Positions 1 to 12,019 of a DNA stretch of 64,000 bases are shown here, piece after piece. Origin of the DNA: Zingiber officinale. Taxonomy: Eukaryota; Streptophyta; Magnoliopsida; Zingiberales; Zingiberaceae. Every line of letters begins with the position of its first letter. Position 1 is the first letter of the stretch. The DNA lies in assembly GCF_018446385.1 (NCBI RefSeq), contig NC_055998.1:19585173-19649172 (forward strand), in the 5' to 3' direction. A program made the position numbers and the translations under genes. The notes beneath the pieces are model-generated. The model did not search any database, was not told the DNA's origin, and saw only the letters and a list, made by a program, of their open reading frames with translations.

Positions 1-1273
1 AAGGGCAAGAAAAAAAGGTATAGAAATTAAAGAAAACTATTTATGGACTCAAGCAAGCCCCTATAGCCTAGAATTCAAGAATTGATGAGAGCTTTATAAA
101 GGAAGGCTTCACAAAGTGTCCCTATGAGCATTCTTTATAGTTGAAGAAGAATTCATATGGAGATATTCTGCTAGTATGTCTTTATGTGGATGATTTAATT
201 TTTACAGGTAATAATATCTCTATAATTAGATAATTCAAGCAATCAATAGAGAAAGAGTTTGAGATGACAAATCTAGGATTGATGAGATACCTCTTTGGCA
301 TAGAAGTACAACAAAGAGAAGAGGAAATCTTTGTATCACAAGAAAAATATGCCAAAGAGATTCTAAAGAAATTCTCAATGGAAAATTGCTATGCTATGGA
401 TATGCCTGTTGAATATGACATTAGAATGACTAAAGATGGAAAAGGTAAACTTGTGAATCCAACTTATTACAAGAGTCTTGTGGGTTGCCTCAGGTATCTG
501 ACATGTACAAGACTTGATATATTATTTGGAGTTGGTTTGGTAAGCAGGAACATGGAAACTCCAAAAACTTCTCACCTATATGCATCTAAGAGAATTCTTA
601 GATATATCAAAGGAATAATTAATTATGGGTTTCTTTATTCATTAACAAAAGATATGGAATTTTTTTTGTTTCAGTGATAGTGATTGGGCTGGAAGTTATG
701 ATGATTGCAACAATACTATTGGATATGTATTTTATCTTAATAATACTGTATTCACTTGGTTTTTAAAAAAAAGGTAGATCCGCTACCTTAACGCCCCCCT
801 TAGTGTCGGCCCCATGAATATAGAGGGAGATAAATGCAGGTACACAGGTCATAGGCGTATGATGGGATAAACCCTAGGTCATCACTTGGTTTTCAAAGAA
901 ACAATCAATTGTTGCTCTATCAACTTGTGAAGTTGAATATTATTGCTGCAACGTCTTGTTTGTCATGCTATTTGGCTAAAGAGATTACTCTAAGACCTTA
1001 GATTGCAAGCTACAACCAAAATCTATGTGGATAGCAAATCAACAATCTCTTTAGCTAAAAACTCAATTCATCATGAAAGATCCAAGCATATCGATATGTA
1101 TCGCTTTCATTTTATAAGAGAGTATTTTAAGTCAAAAGAAATAGAATTGCTTCGTATGAAGTCAAGTGATCAAGTAGCTGATATATTTACAAAGTCTCTA
1201 AAAGTAGAAATTTTCCAATACTTAAGGAATTTGTTGGGAGTTCAAGGAGGAACAAGTTTAAGGGGGCAGATAT
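1..1273 (+). pseudogene. Ty1/copia pol remnant (RT and RNase H)
   Basis: This is the 3' end of a copia polyprotein; the 5' part lies outside the window. The reverse transcriptase active site reads LYVDDLIFTGN, with YVDD at 183-194. The frame continues through 264-677 (RYLFGIEV, LRYLTCTRLDI and LRYIKGI, all typical of copia RT). RNase H follows, with FTWFSKKQ, then ALSTCEVEYY, and at 1003-1305 VDSKSTISLAKN and HHERSKHID. In-frame stops (for example TAA at 231) and frameshifts after EVEYY make it non-functional. RNase H is additionally split by a short insertion at 764-881. A purine-rich tract (aagggggcaga, about 1259-1270) precedes the LTR. The copia assignment is secure; the lineage was not determined. 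Confidence 0.9.
764..881 (-). mobile_element. SINE-like insertion in copia RNase H
   Basis: A 118-bp insert is flanked by a 12-bp direct repeat, tcacttggtttt, at 752-763 and 882-893. Removing the insert and one repeat restores the reading frame across the FTWFSKKQSIVALST motif of copia RNase H, so it is a real insertion. Read on the minus strand it ends in a run of eight T, as in T-tailed plant SINEs of the Au type. There is no clear tRNA-type promoter box at the other end, so it is probably 5'-truncated. The family name is an inference. Confidence 0.7.
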
Positions 1274-1680
1274 TGACATGTAAACTTATTCCAAAGATAA
1301 ATTAACTTCTTCAACTATGCAAGAACAATGCCAAGAATAACTTGACTTCATCAACCATGCAAGGAAGTTGTCAAAATCAATTTGACTCTTCATCAACTAA
1401 GCAAAATTCAATTATCCTACTAAGTTCAATGAAACTCTTTATGACAAGAGTCGTTAGTATAGAAAAGAATAAAATTTAATTGTCTTGTGTTTAATGATGT
1501 GATGTAATTGTAAAAGAATGTAGAAGCATGAATCTAAGTGTATAAATAGGGATTTTGTATGATGATGAAAATATATAGTAAACATTTCTCTTCATAGAAT
1601 CTTTCTCCTATTCTCATACTTGTTACAAAGTCTCTCCTATATTCTTATTTCCTCATTGTAGTTCGACCAAAATTCCAACA
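1274..1680 (+). repeat. 3' LTR of the copia remnant
   Basis: The LTR starts with TG straight after the purine tract and ends ttccaaca at 1671-1680. It contains a TATA-like box (tgtataaatag, near 1541) about two-thirds along, where an LTR promoter is expected. The start is approximate because the 5' LTR lies outside the window. Confidence 0.7.
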
Positions 1681-2362
1681 GCTCTCTCAGTGTCTCATGG
1701 GATTTAAAATTAGCAGGTGATGGCCAGAGTTATATTCAAAATCAATCCACTGAGGTGCTAGGTATGAAAGTTGAGCTCCAAAATGACACCTGAAAATCCA
1801 TTTGCAGTTGCCTTCTCTACCTGTTATCCAAACGAAGGAAAAGTTAGCAGACCTTATCATCTAGTTCCTAGAATAAAAGATCTTGGCTCTTTGCTGCAAA
1901 GAGAGAACATGTCTCAGCCAAGCAATAATTCTTTAGGTTATAAAGCTAAGTGTTTTCATAAACTACCTTATTTCTACTTCGACGAAATGGAGAAAACACA
2001 TGAATGCTCTTCAACTAAATATGAAAATGGCAGTTTCTCCGTAATTGTTAGGCAAAATACAAAAGAAACGACTCATCAGATGGCAACTGGCAAGACTGAA
2101 GAACTAGCCCAATCTGTGAGGCATGATCAAGTTATTGTACAGTGCCTTATTAACAGAAACCCTGCTGACTTCAGCCTACCTGATGATGACAATGTCTACA
2201 TGTGAGGAAATGAATATCGAAACTTTATGTATCCCCTCCATGAAAGGGGAAGTTAATTTCCCCGTAAAAGCTAGTGGCACCAGACTCATCATGGTAATGA
2301 GAAGCAAAGATTTAAAACATATACGTTCTAAAGTTATAAGGTTTGCCTATAATTATGTTTAA
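1681..2362 (+). pseudogene. Unrecognised protein-like stretch with frame breaks
   Basis: Straight after the copia LTR, three successive frames read like ordinary protein. 1683-1785 gives SVSWDLKLAGDGQSY, up to a stop. 1771-2205 gives about 140 residues including NPFAVAFSTCYPNEG. 2190-2362 gives a stretch including MKGEVNFPVKASGTRLI. The pieces join with small overlaps, suggesting one coding region broken by two frameshifts, or exons whose splice sites I cannot place. I do not recognise the family. It could be a host gene fragment cut off by the copia insertion. Confidence 0.35.
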
Positions 2363-3580
2363 CATCTCCTCGATCATATATATATCTATATATATCGACA
2401 TAGTTGAGGTAAATGGCTCCTTCATGTATCAATTACTATTTCAAAGATTAATAATCATCCATTATTTACCTCTTCCGTATTGACAAATTGAAGGACACTT
2501 AGAGTAAGTATAGTCATCTATTGTCACATACTTTTATTTCTTACTTTGTCTTTTGTGCCTGCTTTGGGTTCAGTACAAAATAATCTTACCATATTTTTGA
2601 AAGCATAATTCTTTAAACACTCTACAAAATCCCATAAAATCCCTTTCGATTATCAAGTTACATGAAGAAAGCAATAAAAAGATAAATTCAATTGATCATC
2701 AAGATAAATTGGAAAATATTCACAGTAAATAATTAAAAAATTCAGTATTTTTTATTACAGATCCTATTTATTAAAAAATTCTTATAAATTTATCATAATT
2801 AAGGATTGAATCACAAATACGCAAGCAATAATTTAGATATCATATCAATGCACTATGGCCCGAAGCTTCAGAAAGCAACCAAAAACCTCTTGAATACATT
2901 GCTTACCATCCCATTAATCATGATCACAATCATAGTTCAGTTTCACCTACTATGCTTTCGCGTAACTACAGCATTGTTTTGCGGTCGCATAGTAATAAAT
3001 AGCTGAGTTTATTGGCAGATATTGAAACCTTTTCAAGGACGACGCAAAAGACGAACATGTGAGTGCTATTTTTTTCCTCAGGGAGAGAGCAACACGTGTA
3101 AGATACTGTCACTATGTTATGAATGAGTTCAGTGAACTAACGCAGTAAAGACAGGTGACAAAGGGACTTCTGCTATTAAACATCAACAGCCGTAAGTGGG
3201 CAGTGACAGATGCATTAATTCATCATCCCCATATAGATAACATGAGCCAAACATTGAATATGTTTAGAATAGAGCAGGTTTACGATCCTACAGAAACCAG
3301 AAAGGAACTGATTCCTACAACAAAACAGGAGAACCACAGGTTCCCTCTCTATTGAGCAAAATGAAATTTCAACTAGATTCTGCTAACTTGGACAAGCCGT
3401 CACAGTTTTCAGCATGACGATAGAGTTTGAAGCTAGTTCTAGCTCACGCATGTGCCGCCTCCACACATGAGATTTCTGCCAAAACAGCCAGCAATCAAAG
3501 GGGAAGGTTTTAATAAATAAAGTTTTTTTTCTTCCACATTCTTACATAAAATCGGCATGCAAGGTTATGTAATCAGATAC
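2363..3580. other. AT-rich intergenic stretch
   Basis: I see no convincing gene; the short open frames here lack recognisable content. A stretch at about 2690-2815 resembles the tandem repeat at 9391-9790 (both contain variants of gataaattggaaaatatt followed by a gattgaatca-like end), so it is probably a degraded dispersed repeat. The part next to 3581 is the likely 3' UTR of the ROP gene. Confidence 0.5.
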
Positions 3581-5038
3581 TTACGCCATTAGACAGCCAG
3601 AGCTTCTTTTGGTTTTCTTCTTGGCTGTCTCCTTCGTTCGTGGGGGTTGAAGAACCACCTTGATTGCAGTATCAAATACAGCCTTGACGTTCTAATCAAT
3701 CCAACATAAAGAAAAGGTTTGAAATTGAGTGATTTTAGGTAGGTTAAAAGTTCCACTGAAGTGGTGAGAGTTTTTGATGCAACCAATATTGAAATACACC
3801 AATGGTCATTGTTGGTTCACCACAATTTCCTCTATGTTATACCTGTTGGGTTTTGGAGCAACATTCAATATATGCTGCAGCACCAGTTTGTTTCCTCAGC
3901 TCTTCCCCCTATAAAGAAATATAATGTAATCTAAGCCTGTAAACATTCTACAAATAGAAAAACAAGCGAACAAAAATGGCACAGAAGCTACTTGTGCTGG
4001 AGTTATTGTTGTTGCACCAGGATGATCAGCAAGATAAGCTTTGTCATCACGGAGATCTATAAATTCAGATAAACTAAAGTGTTTAGCATGATGATACCAT
4101 GAAAAATTGTGCTAGTTAACAGTTTCCTCCTCAAAATGATTACTGACCTAATTTTGTTCCAACCAAAACTATAGGAACATTAGGCGCAAACCGGCGAAGT
4201 TCTGGCATCCACTGGTGTTCATAAACCAAAAATGTCAACATCTTCCATCAATAGATTTGTTGATTAGGAAGCATAAATTCAGTACTAATAGCAAATGAAA
4301 ATAATGACAAAATAAATAAAAACATGATTGTTGAGTCTGGAGATCAATTAGACAATTCTCTACCTGAGGAAAGCATGAAGAAAAAAAAAAGATATACGGG
4401 AAACAAAATGGGGAATGGTTACAACTATACAAGAAGAAGAAAAACAACTTGCAAACAGATATTATTGCCAAAATGGTTGACACAAGCAAGTCAATATAAA
4501 TGCAATAAACAAAAATTATCAGTTAAATCTGACCTTCTTGAGAACATTCTCATAGCTTGGCCTGCTGATTAGAGAGAAAGCCAGAACAAAGACATCTGCT
4601 CCTCTGTAACTTAATGGTCTCAATCTGCTATAGTCTTCCTGCCCTGTACAAGAAGGAAGTTAAACAGATTAATTTTTCAGATCTATTTGATAAAGCTAGA
4701 AAACGGAGTGGAGATCAAAGTTACAAATTAAACCTGCAGTATCCCACAATCCCAAATTGACAATGCTACCATCAACAGAGACATTGGCACTGAAGTTGTC
4801 AAACACAGTTGGAATGTAGTCCTGACCAAAACGATCACAGGTTAAATATAAACAGAAAAACGAAGGAAAGAAATGTACAAAATATTGGAGATTTTTTTGT
4901 TCTTTTTTTGTATAACTCTACTAAAAAATCACACTGAGCCTAAAAGATTCCTGCACGAGCTTCTGAGAAAAATCACATCCTTAAACAAGAATCACGAAGA
5001 TGAGGGGAAAAAACAATTTTTACCACAAGATATAACCC

Positions 5039-5069
<31 letters not shown>

Positions 5070-5252
5070 AATGTCAGGCAACGCAATCAATTGAGAAGCT
5101 GAAGAAGGAAGCGAAAACAACTAGGAACATTAGTTGATTTGCGCATTACTCACAGTGGGGAACTTATTGCTGGTGTAGCAGATAAGCATGCAGGTCTTGC
5201 CCACCGCCCCATCTCCAACAGTCACACATTTAATGAACTTGGTGGCACTCAT
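3581..5252 (-). CDS. ROP/RAC small GTPase, seven exons
   Basis: A plant Rho-type GTPase, a membrane-linked switch in polar growth, cytoskeleton and defence signalling. Coding exons on the minus strand: 5252-5154, 4821-4734, 4643-4534, 4211-4148, 4056-3992, 3908-3843 and 3691-3581, all with GT-AG introns and consistent phases, giving 200 aa. It starts [16 protein letters not shown]-loop GDGAVGKT is at residues 13-20, switch I PTVFDNF at 37-43, WDTAGQED at 59-66 and TKLD at 118-121. A basic tract (KKKTKRSS) precedes the end CLMA at 197-200, a CaaX box predicting prenylation (type I ROP). The G5 region reads ECCSKTQQ, where family members usually have ECSSKTQQ. The exon layout matches known ROP genes. 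Which ROP it is cannot be told from here. Confidence 0.95.
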
Positions 5253-6511
5253 CCCTGCCTCCGCTCGAGATCCCCTTTCCACTAACCTTTGAGCGAGGAA
5301 GGGCGAGGGAGCAAGGCACTATAAAGCAGCGCTTGCTTCCCTTGGAAGCCAGAGGGAAGAAGAACAACCCAACAAAAAAACACGAGAAGAGAATCGAGGT
5401 AAGCACTGCTGCAAAAGAGAGAGAAAAGGAAATCCCAAACTTGGAAGAGGACAAGGAGAGTGGAGTTCTTGTTGGCGACCGTGAGCAGCAGATGAAATGT
5501 AGTTATCGCTGGTATATAACAAGCTACTACTGCTCTTTTATCTTTAAAGAAACACATTATAATTACGCGTTTATTCCACCCGTGTTTCGATTAGACAAGA
5601 CTAGGGAACCGGAGTGGGTCCGGCAATCGACCGAGTGGTATGTAACTCGCGTGCTCGCAAAGTACGTGGAGGAAGAATGATCCTTCGGTGAAAAAACGTA
5701 CATGTATGATCTTGAACCTACCCGATTGCTCACCGGACGGTCGATTAGTTACGGAGAGCGGAAAGGCGGTGGATCCCGCGATTCCGGTGAGGCAGACGGA
5801 TGGCCAGGAGATCGTGGTCGACGAGGGAATAGGATTTGATTTTGAATTAGAGTGGACCGGATCGGGCCATTTGGGTTCGAGCCGACCGTTGTCGTGTCTC
5901 TTTTCGCTGACATGGATAAGACGGGCAGACGACCGAGAGAAAGCGAGGAGAAAAATAAAGTTTTTTTTTTTTTTGCGGGAAGGGAAAAACAAGGTGTAGA
6001 TTTGAGTGAATTTAAGAGGAATTTGCATTTAGTCGGTTATGTGGCGCTCCAACTAACCTAAAGGGAGCCGTTGGAAACTGGAATCCCCATAATACCCTTA
6101 TTCAAATAGGAAAAATAATTTGGTTAAACCACAGTCGCGCTAGATTCGAGATCATTTATGTCCTATTAGTTGACCTCGTTTACTAAGTTGTCATTGTTTT
6201 ATTTACACGTAATTAAACAACTGGCATGATAGATCATAATTTCAGAATCGCTACTCTGTTTTATTTACGTGATATCGATTGAAATTAAATACTAATAAGT
6301 GCCGCATGAGCATCATCAATGTTAGTCACCATCCATTTAATGACTGAGATTTGCAATTAATGAGCCTTCTCTGAATTTATCGATTTCAGCATTTAAAAGA
6401 GGATAAACAGGGGGGAAATCGCATACATATTCAAGTGTTCTTGATCAATAATTGCAACATTATCATGATTTATCGAAGATCTGATGGTCAACTCACTTCT
6501 GGATTAAGCAA
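5253..6511. other. ROP leader/promoter and spacer to the NPF gene
   Basis: The stretch holds the presumed 5' leader and promoter of the ROP gene and then the 3' flank of the transporter gene, which lies upstream in the same orientation. Open frames here on both strands (for example 5591-6028 minus) have no recognisable motifs and I take them as chance. From about 6100 the DNA is AT-rich and apparently non-coding. Confidence 0.5.
5511..5521 (-). promoter_or_regulatory. Candidate TATA box of the ROP gene
   Basis: On the minus strand the sequence reads GTTATATACC, about 260 bp upstream of the ROP start codon. This would place transcription start near 5485 and leave a 5' leader of about 230 nt. 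No other strong TATA box lies closer. Inference from position and sequence only. Confidence 0.4.
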
Positions 6512-8497
6512 TCAAGCAATCGCCGACGACTCCTTGTTCTGATGCTGCTGCGCTTCTTCCATTTTAATCTCCTTCGTCTCCGTCTCGTCATCTTCCTCCC
6601 AAATCTTGTTCTTGCCTTCCTCCCCATAGATCTGGCTACAAACCAGGAAGTAGAACACATTGGCCACCGACATCGCCGTCAGCATCCAGTAGTAGTAATC
6701 GTATCGCCCCTTGTTCAGGTTCTTGTCCAGCCAACTCACGCCACCGTTCGCCTCCGACAGCCTGTTCACCGCCGCCACGATCACGGCGCCCGCCAGGCTC
6801 CCGGTCCCAAACCCCAGCGACAGCAGCGACACGCTGACGCTGCTCATGCTGCGAGGGAACTCCGAGTAGTAGAACTCGATTTGCCCGATGAAGTTGAACG
6901 CCTCCGCCAAGCCCGTCAGGCAGTACTGCGGTATCAGCCACATGGCCGACATGTGTACTGTTCCTCGGTCGACCAGTCCCTGATCGGTGGCCGTTCTCCG
7001 GCGGATGTGCTCGGTGATGGCCATCACGGTGGTGGCCATGCTCGACAGCACGAGCCCGATGCCGATCCTTTGTTTCAGCCCCAGGCCTCGTGGCCTCCCG
7101 GTGAGCCGCGCGATCGGCGGCACGAGGAGACGGTCGTAGACGGCGACCCAGAGTGTGAGGGTGACGACGGAGAAGACGACCAAAGAGGCGGCAGGGACCT
7201 CGAAGTGTCGGCCCATGTGGCGGTCCATGGTCCTTGCCTGCAGGACCGGGAAGCTCGGGTTGATGATGATGGCCACCATGATGCCAGTGGACCAGATGGG
7301 CAGCACCCTGACCACCGCCTTGAGCACCTCCACTTGCTCCACCGTGCACAGTCGCCACGGGTCCGCCGCCGTGCCGTCGGGGTTGAGGTCCTTCTCGGGG
7401 TTTCGAATGACACAAGCTTTGTTCAAGAATCTCAAGTTCTTGGACGGCACCGTGAGCTTGGATCCTTTCTTTTTGTGGTACCATGCATCGGTGGAGTTGG
7501 AGGGGAGGATGATTTGGCGGTTCTTGAGCGCCACCACCGCGACCTGCGCGAGGCCGGCGAGGACGCTCGTGTTGGGCTTCACCTTGACGTACATGATGGA
7601 GCCAAGGAGGAATAGGAGGGTGGAGGCCGCCATGAGAGCGACGGGGACGCCTAAACCGATGCGCCAGCCCATGTGGTCCTGGATGTACACGATGACGGTG
7701 AGGGAAACGACAACGGAGACGCCGACGGAGACGTAGTACCAGTTGAAGAAGGTTTGCAGGACGCGGACGTTGCCGGCGTGCGTGCGGGATTGCGGCCGGT
7801 CGAACTGGTCGGCGCCGAAGGCGAGGGAGCAGGGCCGGACGCCGCCGGTGCCAATGGCCATGACCACGAACGCACCGAGGAGGAGGGCGAGCTGAGAGGG
7901 GGTGGCGCCGATGCAGCCGCCGGCGGCTCCGCAGGCAGGAGGCTGAGCTCCGGGAATCATGGAGGTCAGCCAAAGGAGCACCATCCCCTTTATCAAGAAC
8001 ACAAACGCAAAGTTTTTACGCCGCTGTTTCTAAATTAATTTCCAAATTAGAGATAACGAAAATCTACTCACGATCAGGCTGAAGAAGGAGCCAATTGCGA
8101 TAATTCTGAATTTGCCGAGCCATGAATCGGCGAGAAACGCCCCAAAAATAGGCAAAAAGTTAGAGATGGCGCTCCACAACAACAGCACCGACGCCGCCGG
8201 CGCCGGATTCATGTGGTACGTCACCGTCAGGTAGATGATCATGTTCGCATGCAATCCGAAGCTCGCGACCTTTTCCAGCACTTCATTAGCTGCACCATCC
8301 ACCAAATTTAATTTTTACAAAATCCCTTGTTATTAATCATTGATTATATTTCATAATTCTGCATATCAACGGGATAAGTGGAGGTTAAGAGTTCATCTAT
8401 GAGTACCGATGATGCAAGGGAGAGTCTTGAGGCCGCCCTTCTTCCACTCCGGCCGCCGGCCGGCGACCTCTTGATGCACCGCCACTGGAGCTTCCAT
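6512..8497 (-). CDS. NRT1/PTR family (NPF1-like) transporter, three exons
   Basis: A proton-coupled major-facilitator transporter of the plant nitrate/peptide family. Coding exons on the minus strand: 8497-8407, 8289-8072 and 7987-6512, with GT-AG introns and matching phases; the product is 594 aa, a normal length. The first exon gives MEAPVAVHQE and KKGGLKTLPCII, joining to ANEVLEKVASFGLHANMI, which holds the ExxE[K/R] proton-coupling motif (EVLEK) in the first membrane segment. Further signatures are FLADSWLGK, GVRPCSLAFGADQFD, FFNWYY and, near the C-terminus, QIEFYYSEFP. The tail is acidic and soluble. LRFLNKACVI and the preceding loop point to NPF1, some of whose members move nitrate in leaf phloem. 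Substrate is inferred from the family. The coding sequence is very GC-rich, as often in monocots. Confidence 0.95.
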
Positions 8498-8554
8498 GTA
8501 CGTATAATGTATTGGCGATGCTTTAGAGGAAGGAGTGAAGGTGATCCGACCAAA

Positions 8555-8562
8555 GTTTATAA
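8555..8562 (-). promoter_or_regulatory. Candidate TATA box of the NPF gene
   Basis: Minus strand reads GTTATAAAC about 60 bp upstream of the transporter start codon, leaving a short leader. Support is position and sequence only. Confidence 0.4.
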
Positions 8563-8599
8563 CATTTGCCTTCGTTCAAGATAAATACGACTTTTTGAA

Positions 8600-11379
8600 T
8601 TTTTGGTTCATTATATATCGATAAAATCTATCAAATTTTAAATTTATTTTATGTTTCTTTGTTTTATACGGTATAATATTATAATGAATTTTAAAAAAAA
8701 AAATCGAGTAGCGAGTTTGCTTAGCTGATCTAATCCAGTAATCCGTGCTAATTATAAATATTATAATGCATAATTTATGAAAATTGTTAATTTTTAATCT
8801 GTTTTACATTTACAACAAATGCATATATTAAAATATTTATTATATAATATCATTCATTGCAATTGAAAATTTTAATTAAAGAGGAATTAGGGATGACAAT
8901 AGGATGGGTTATGGATAGGTTCGGGATGGATTTAGCTAATTCTAGAACCCTCTTTGTCAAAAAAAAAAAAAAAAAAAAAATAGATCCAAATCTGAACTCG
9001 CTCCGTCTAATATTTCAACTCGACCTGTCGCTACCCTGCTCAAGATGTCCATGGCAGGTTGGATGTGTCAACCTGCTAAACTTAAATCTGTCCCATAATT
9101 CATTTGATCAGATTTAAACCCGTCCCGAACAAGACAAATTTAATATAAAATCAGATTTAAATTTGACTAATTGTCATTCTTAAGAGAAATGGGTTAGAAA
9201 AAATTAATTGAATGACTTAAACAAAAGATATCATATAGAAAGTCCACCCATAATTATATAAAGTGATAAATTATGAAACTGAGTAGGCTATCAAATAGAA
9301 GGGTATTTATTCTTACTTCGTGCGGGAATAGACCCTTACTTTATTTTGTCACTTTATGTGATAATCAACTCAACCAAGCTCTTGGGGTCAAAATGATGAA
9401 TCAGATAATATTGAATCTGAGGTGGTTGGTCCGGTCCCATGAAAATTTTCCATCGGCCAATGAGATAAATCGGAAAATACTCACGGTAAACGACCTAGAA
9501 GCTCAACATCCTATGATTGCGTGTTCCATTTAGAGAAATTTTTTTTATAAATATATCGTAATTGAGAATCAAACTATAGATAATGAGTGACAATTTAAAA
9601 CTCTTTTGCTTGCACCTTAGTCCTAGAGTAAAAAATGATGAATCATGTAACACCATATATGGCACGATTGACATCGTCTAACAGTAATTTTTCATCAGCC
9701 ACTAAGATAAATCAAAAAGTATTTATAATAAAATGGTCAAAAATATAATATCTCATAGTTACACGCTCCATTTGGAGAAAGAATGATTAGACAAATTGAC
9801 TATAAATTGAATATATAGTCGGATGATGAAATATACTATTTTTCATAATCAAATTAAGAGCTAAATAGATTAATCATGCCGTATTAACATCATATGAGTT
9901 AGACAAGTAAAATAAAAAATGATATTTTTTTATCATTATATACTCGTTGTTTAATCAATTGTTTTTAGTATTTGAACTTAATTTGTACATTTAATTTGCA
10001 CGTTTGTCGATTATTTTCGTCGTTCAAATTGATGTGCCAGTGACCAGTGAAATCAACTCATTACCTTGCCACTTAATTGCCCATCAATTTTTTTCTTGTT
10101 GTAAAATGCTCATTAAATTTTTATTTGAAGAAAGGTTTCCTTATTCTTAGAGCAATGGCAATGCAGGTGTCATGTTATAATATTTTTTTACTATTCAAAG
10201 TATTGTAAAGATGTGTTATAAGACTCTTTTATTTTAACGCGTTCAAAACATTTAATAGCAATTTCTATAAAATAATTCATGAATTAATATTTTATATGTT
10301 ATTTTTAATTTCATCGTAGTATATTTTATTCTATGCATTTTAATTTCATAATTATATGATAATTTTAAATAAGTTTTATTTTTTCAACTTTGTAATTTTA
10401 GCTACTCGGTTGTAATTTTATTTCCCAATTTTATAATTTTATTTTTTCACAAACATATATTTTATTTAATAAATATATTTAAAAATTTTAATATTTTTTT
10501 AAAAAATAGTAAAATTATTTTTTAAGTAAGATTATTATTAAAAATAATAATAATAATTTAAAATTTTTAAATATATTTACTTAATATGATATAATTTTCA
10601 GATAATTAAATAATGAGGGTTAATGTTAAAAGAAATTTAATTGAAAGAGATATGTTGTTGCTAATCCGTAAAATAATTATATTAGTGGAGGGTGAAGAAA
10701 TCGAGATGAGGATATTTAAAAATAATAATCGTTTGAACTTTCGAATTGTTCATCTTCCTAACTGATTAGAATTTTTCGTCCAAATAATAATAATAATAAA
10801 AGATTGAAAGAGAACAAGAATAATCAGACAAGTAAGAAGATTTTGTACTCATTCGTAACAACAAGAAATTAATCACACAAGACAAAGTGCGATAATTTAA
10901 TTAGGGATGTTTCTGTTGTTTCTGAAATCACTGGCCCATGTTGCAATTAATTAAAGCCAAGAGCTGACGTTTTAAAGCCTTGTTTTCGATTGATAAGTTA
11001 AGCAGATCATAATAAATTAAAGGATCCAAAATCTAACAAATTCTCAACAGATATCTGGATATCGACATCGTTAAATGACAAATAGATTGTTGGAAGTTGA
11101 AGAAGGCGGCATTAATCATAGATGCGAAGGAGAATCTATCGAGAATGACTCAGACTGAGACACAAAAGGAACACAAATGTGACTCAAGAAAATAATACGC
11201 TTATAAGTAAGTGAATATGAATAACATGAATGGAGAAGTATGATAAAATCATAAAAGCTTAAATTAACATCATTTAAATTATATATATAAGGGATTGTTA
11301 CGCGCACCCTCGCTGTGCGCATCTGGGTGTGCGACTGAGTGGGCAGCACTCGTTAGGCATGCATGATGACACAACAAAA
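8600..11379. other. AT-rich intergenic DNA, no gene seen
   Basis: No open frame here has recognisable content. There are long A/T runs (for example 8960-8980 and 10440-10610) and degraded repeats, including the tandem copies at 9391-9790. The stretch near 10150 (agagcaatggcaatgcagg) resembles the end of a small DNA transposon, but I could not find a matching inverted end. Confidence 0.5.
9391..9790. repeat. Two diverged tandem copies, about 240 bp apart
   Basis: aaaatgatgaatca occurs at about 9391 and again at about 9631. Each is followed at similar distance by a catc[ag]gccaataagataaat-like segment and by ctccatttggagaaa or ttccatttagagaaa. The copies are clearly diverged. A similar sequence occurs near 2690-2815. 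Confidence 0.4.
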
Positions 11380-11700
11380 ATACTGACATTTAGCACAAAA
11401 TTATTCGCCACTATTCGATCACTAAACTTATTTAGCGACCAATTTGCGATGAAAAATAATAGATATAAAATTTTTGTCGCAATATGAATAATGGCCTAAA
11501 TATATTTCAGTTGCTAAATTAATCAAAATATAATTTTGGTCACTACACTTTACTACGGTTGATTTTTCTATCATAAAATTTAGCGACCGAAAAATAATCT
11601 TCAGTCGTTAATTTGCAAATGAGATCTTTTTTTCCATCCACAAAACAACGATCGAAATATAAATTTAATCAATAATTCACTGACCAAACTTAAAATATAA
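11380..11700. mobile_element. Possible CACTA-type subterminal repeats
   Basis: Several copies of ttagcgacc and related motifs occur in both orientations (for example near 11440 and 11580, with ggtcactac between them), resembling the subterminal arrays of plant CACTA transposons. No terminal CACTA inverted repeats or transposase were identified, so this is a weak call. Confidence 0.3.
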
Positions 11701-11703
11701 GAG

Positions 11704-11930
11704 AAGCTTGTGGTCCTTTGTTTGAGGGGGAGATTGTTGGGGTTCCAAGGTTGCAAACACAGTCTCACATTAAAAACACATGGGAAAGATTATGGGTTTA
11801 TAAGAGAAAGATATCTCCATTGACATGAGGCCTTTTGAGAAGAGCCCAAGAGCAAAACCATGAGAGCTTAGGCCCAAAATGGGCAATATCATTCCATTGT
11901 GAAAATATCTAAATTCTTTTCGATCCTATA
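11704..11930 (+). repeat. TRIM-family LTR (plus) with its polypurine tract
   Basis: A 196-bp LTR at 11735-11930 starts TGTTGGGG and ends cgatcctata; the usual terminal CA is mutated to TA. It is preceded by tttgtttgagggggaga, a polypurine tract. It is an inverted, diverged copy of the LTR at 12020-12215, only 89 bp away. Similarity to TRIM A stops about 25 bp upstream of the LTR, so this is the 3' end of a separate, truncated element. It abuts the gag leader of element C. Confidence 0.75.
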
Positions 11931-12019
11931 ATTTTTTGTTTTTTGTGCGAGATTTTACTTCTATAATGGCCCACCAAGAAGGCTATGGCATAGCTGACCC
12001 GCCTCCCTTTGGCTACTGG

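Noticed and set aside
2806..3355. Small plus-strand frames of 66 codons
   Set aside because: No motif, AT-rich, and no splice or promoter context.
3589..3786. Minus-strand frame overlapping the ROP 3' exon
   Set aside because: It crosses the exon-intron border in another frame. The spliced ROP frame explains the region.
6542..7973. Long open frames opposite and overlapping the NPF gene (6542-7615 plus, 6636-7973 minus)
   Set aside because: They are composition shadows of the GC-rich third exon: low-complexity His/Arg/Gly-rich translations with no motif, whereas the chosen frame has all NPF signatures.
10140..10700. A miniature inverted-repeat transposon starting near agagcaatggcaatgcagg
   Set aside because: I could not find a matching inverted end or a target duplication by eye.
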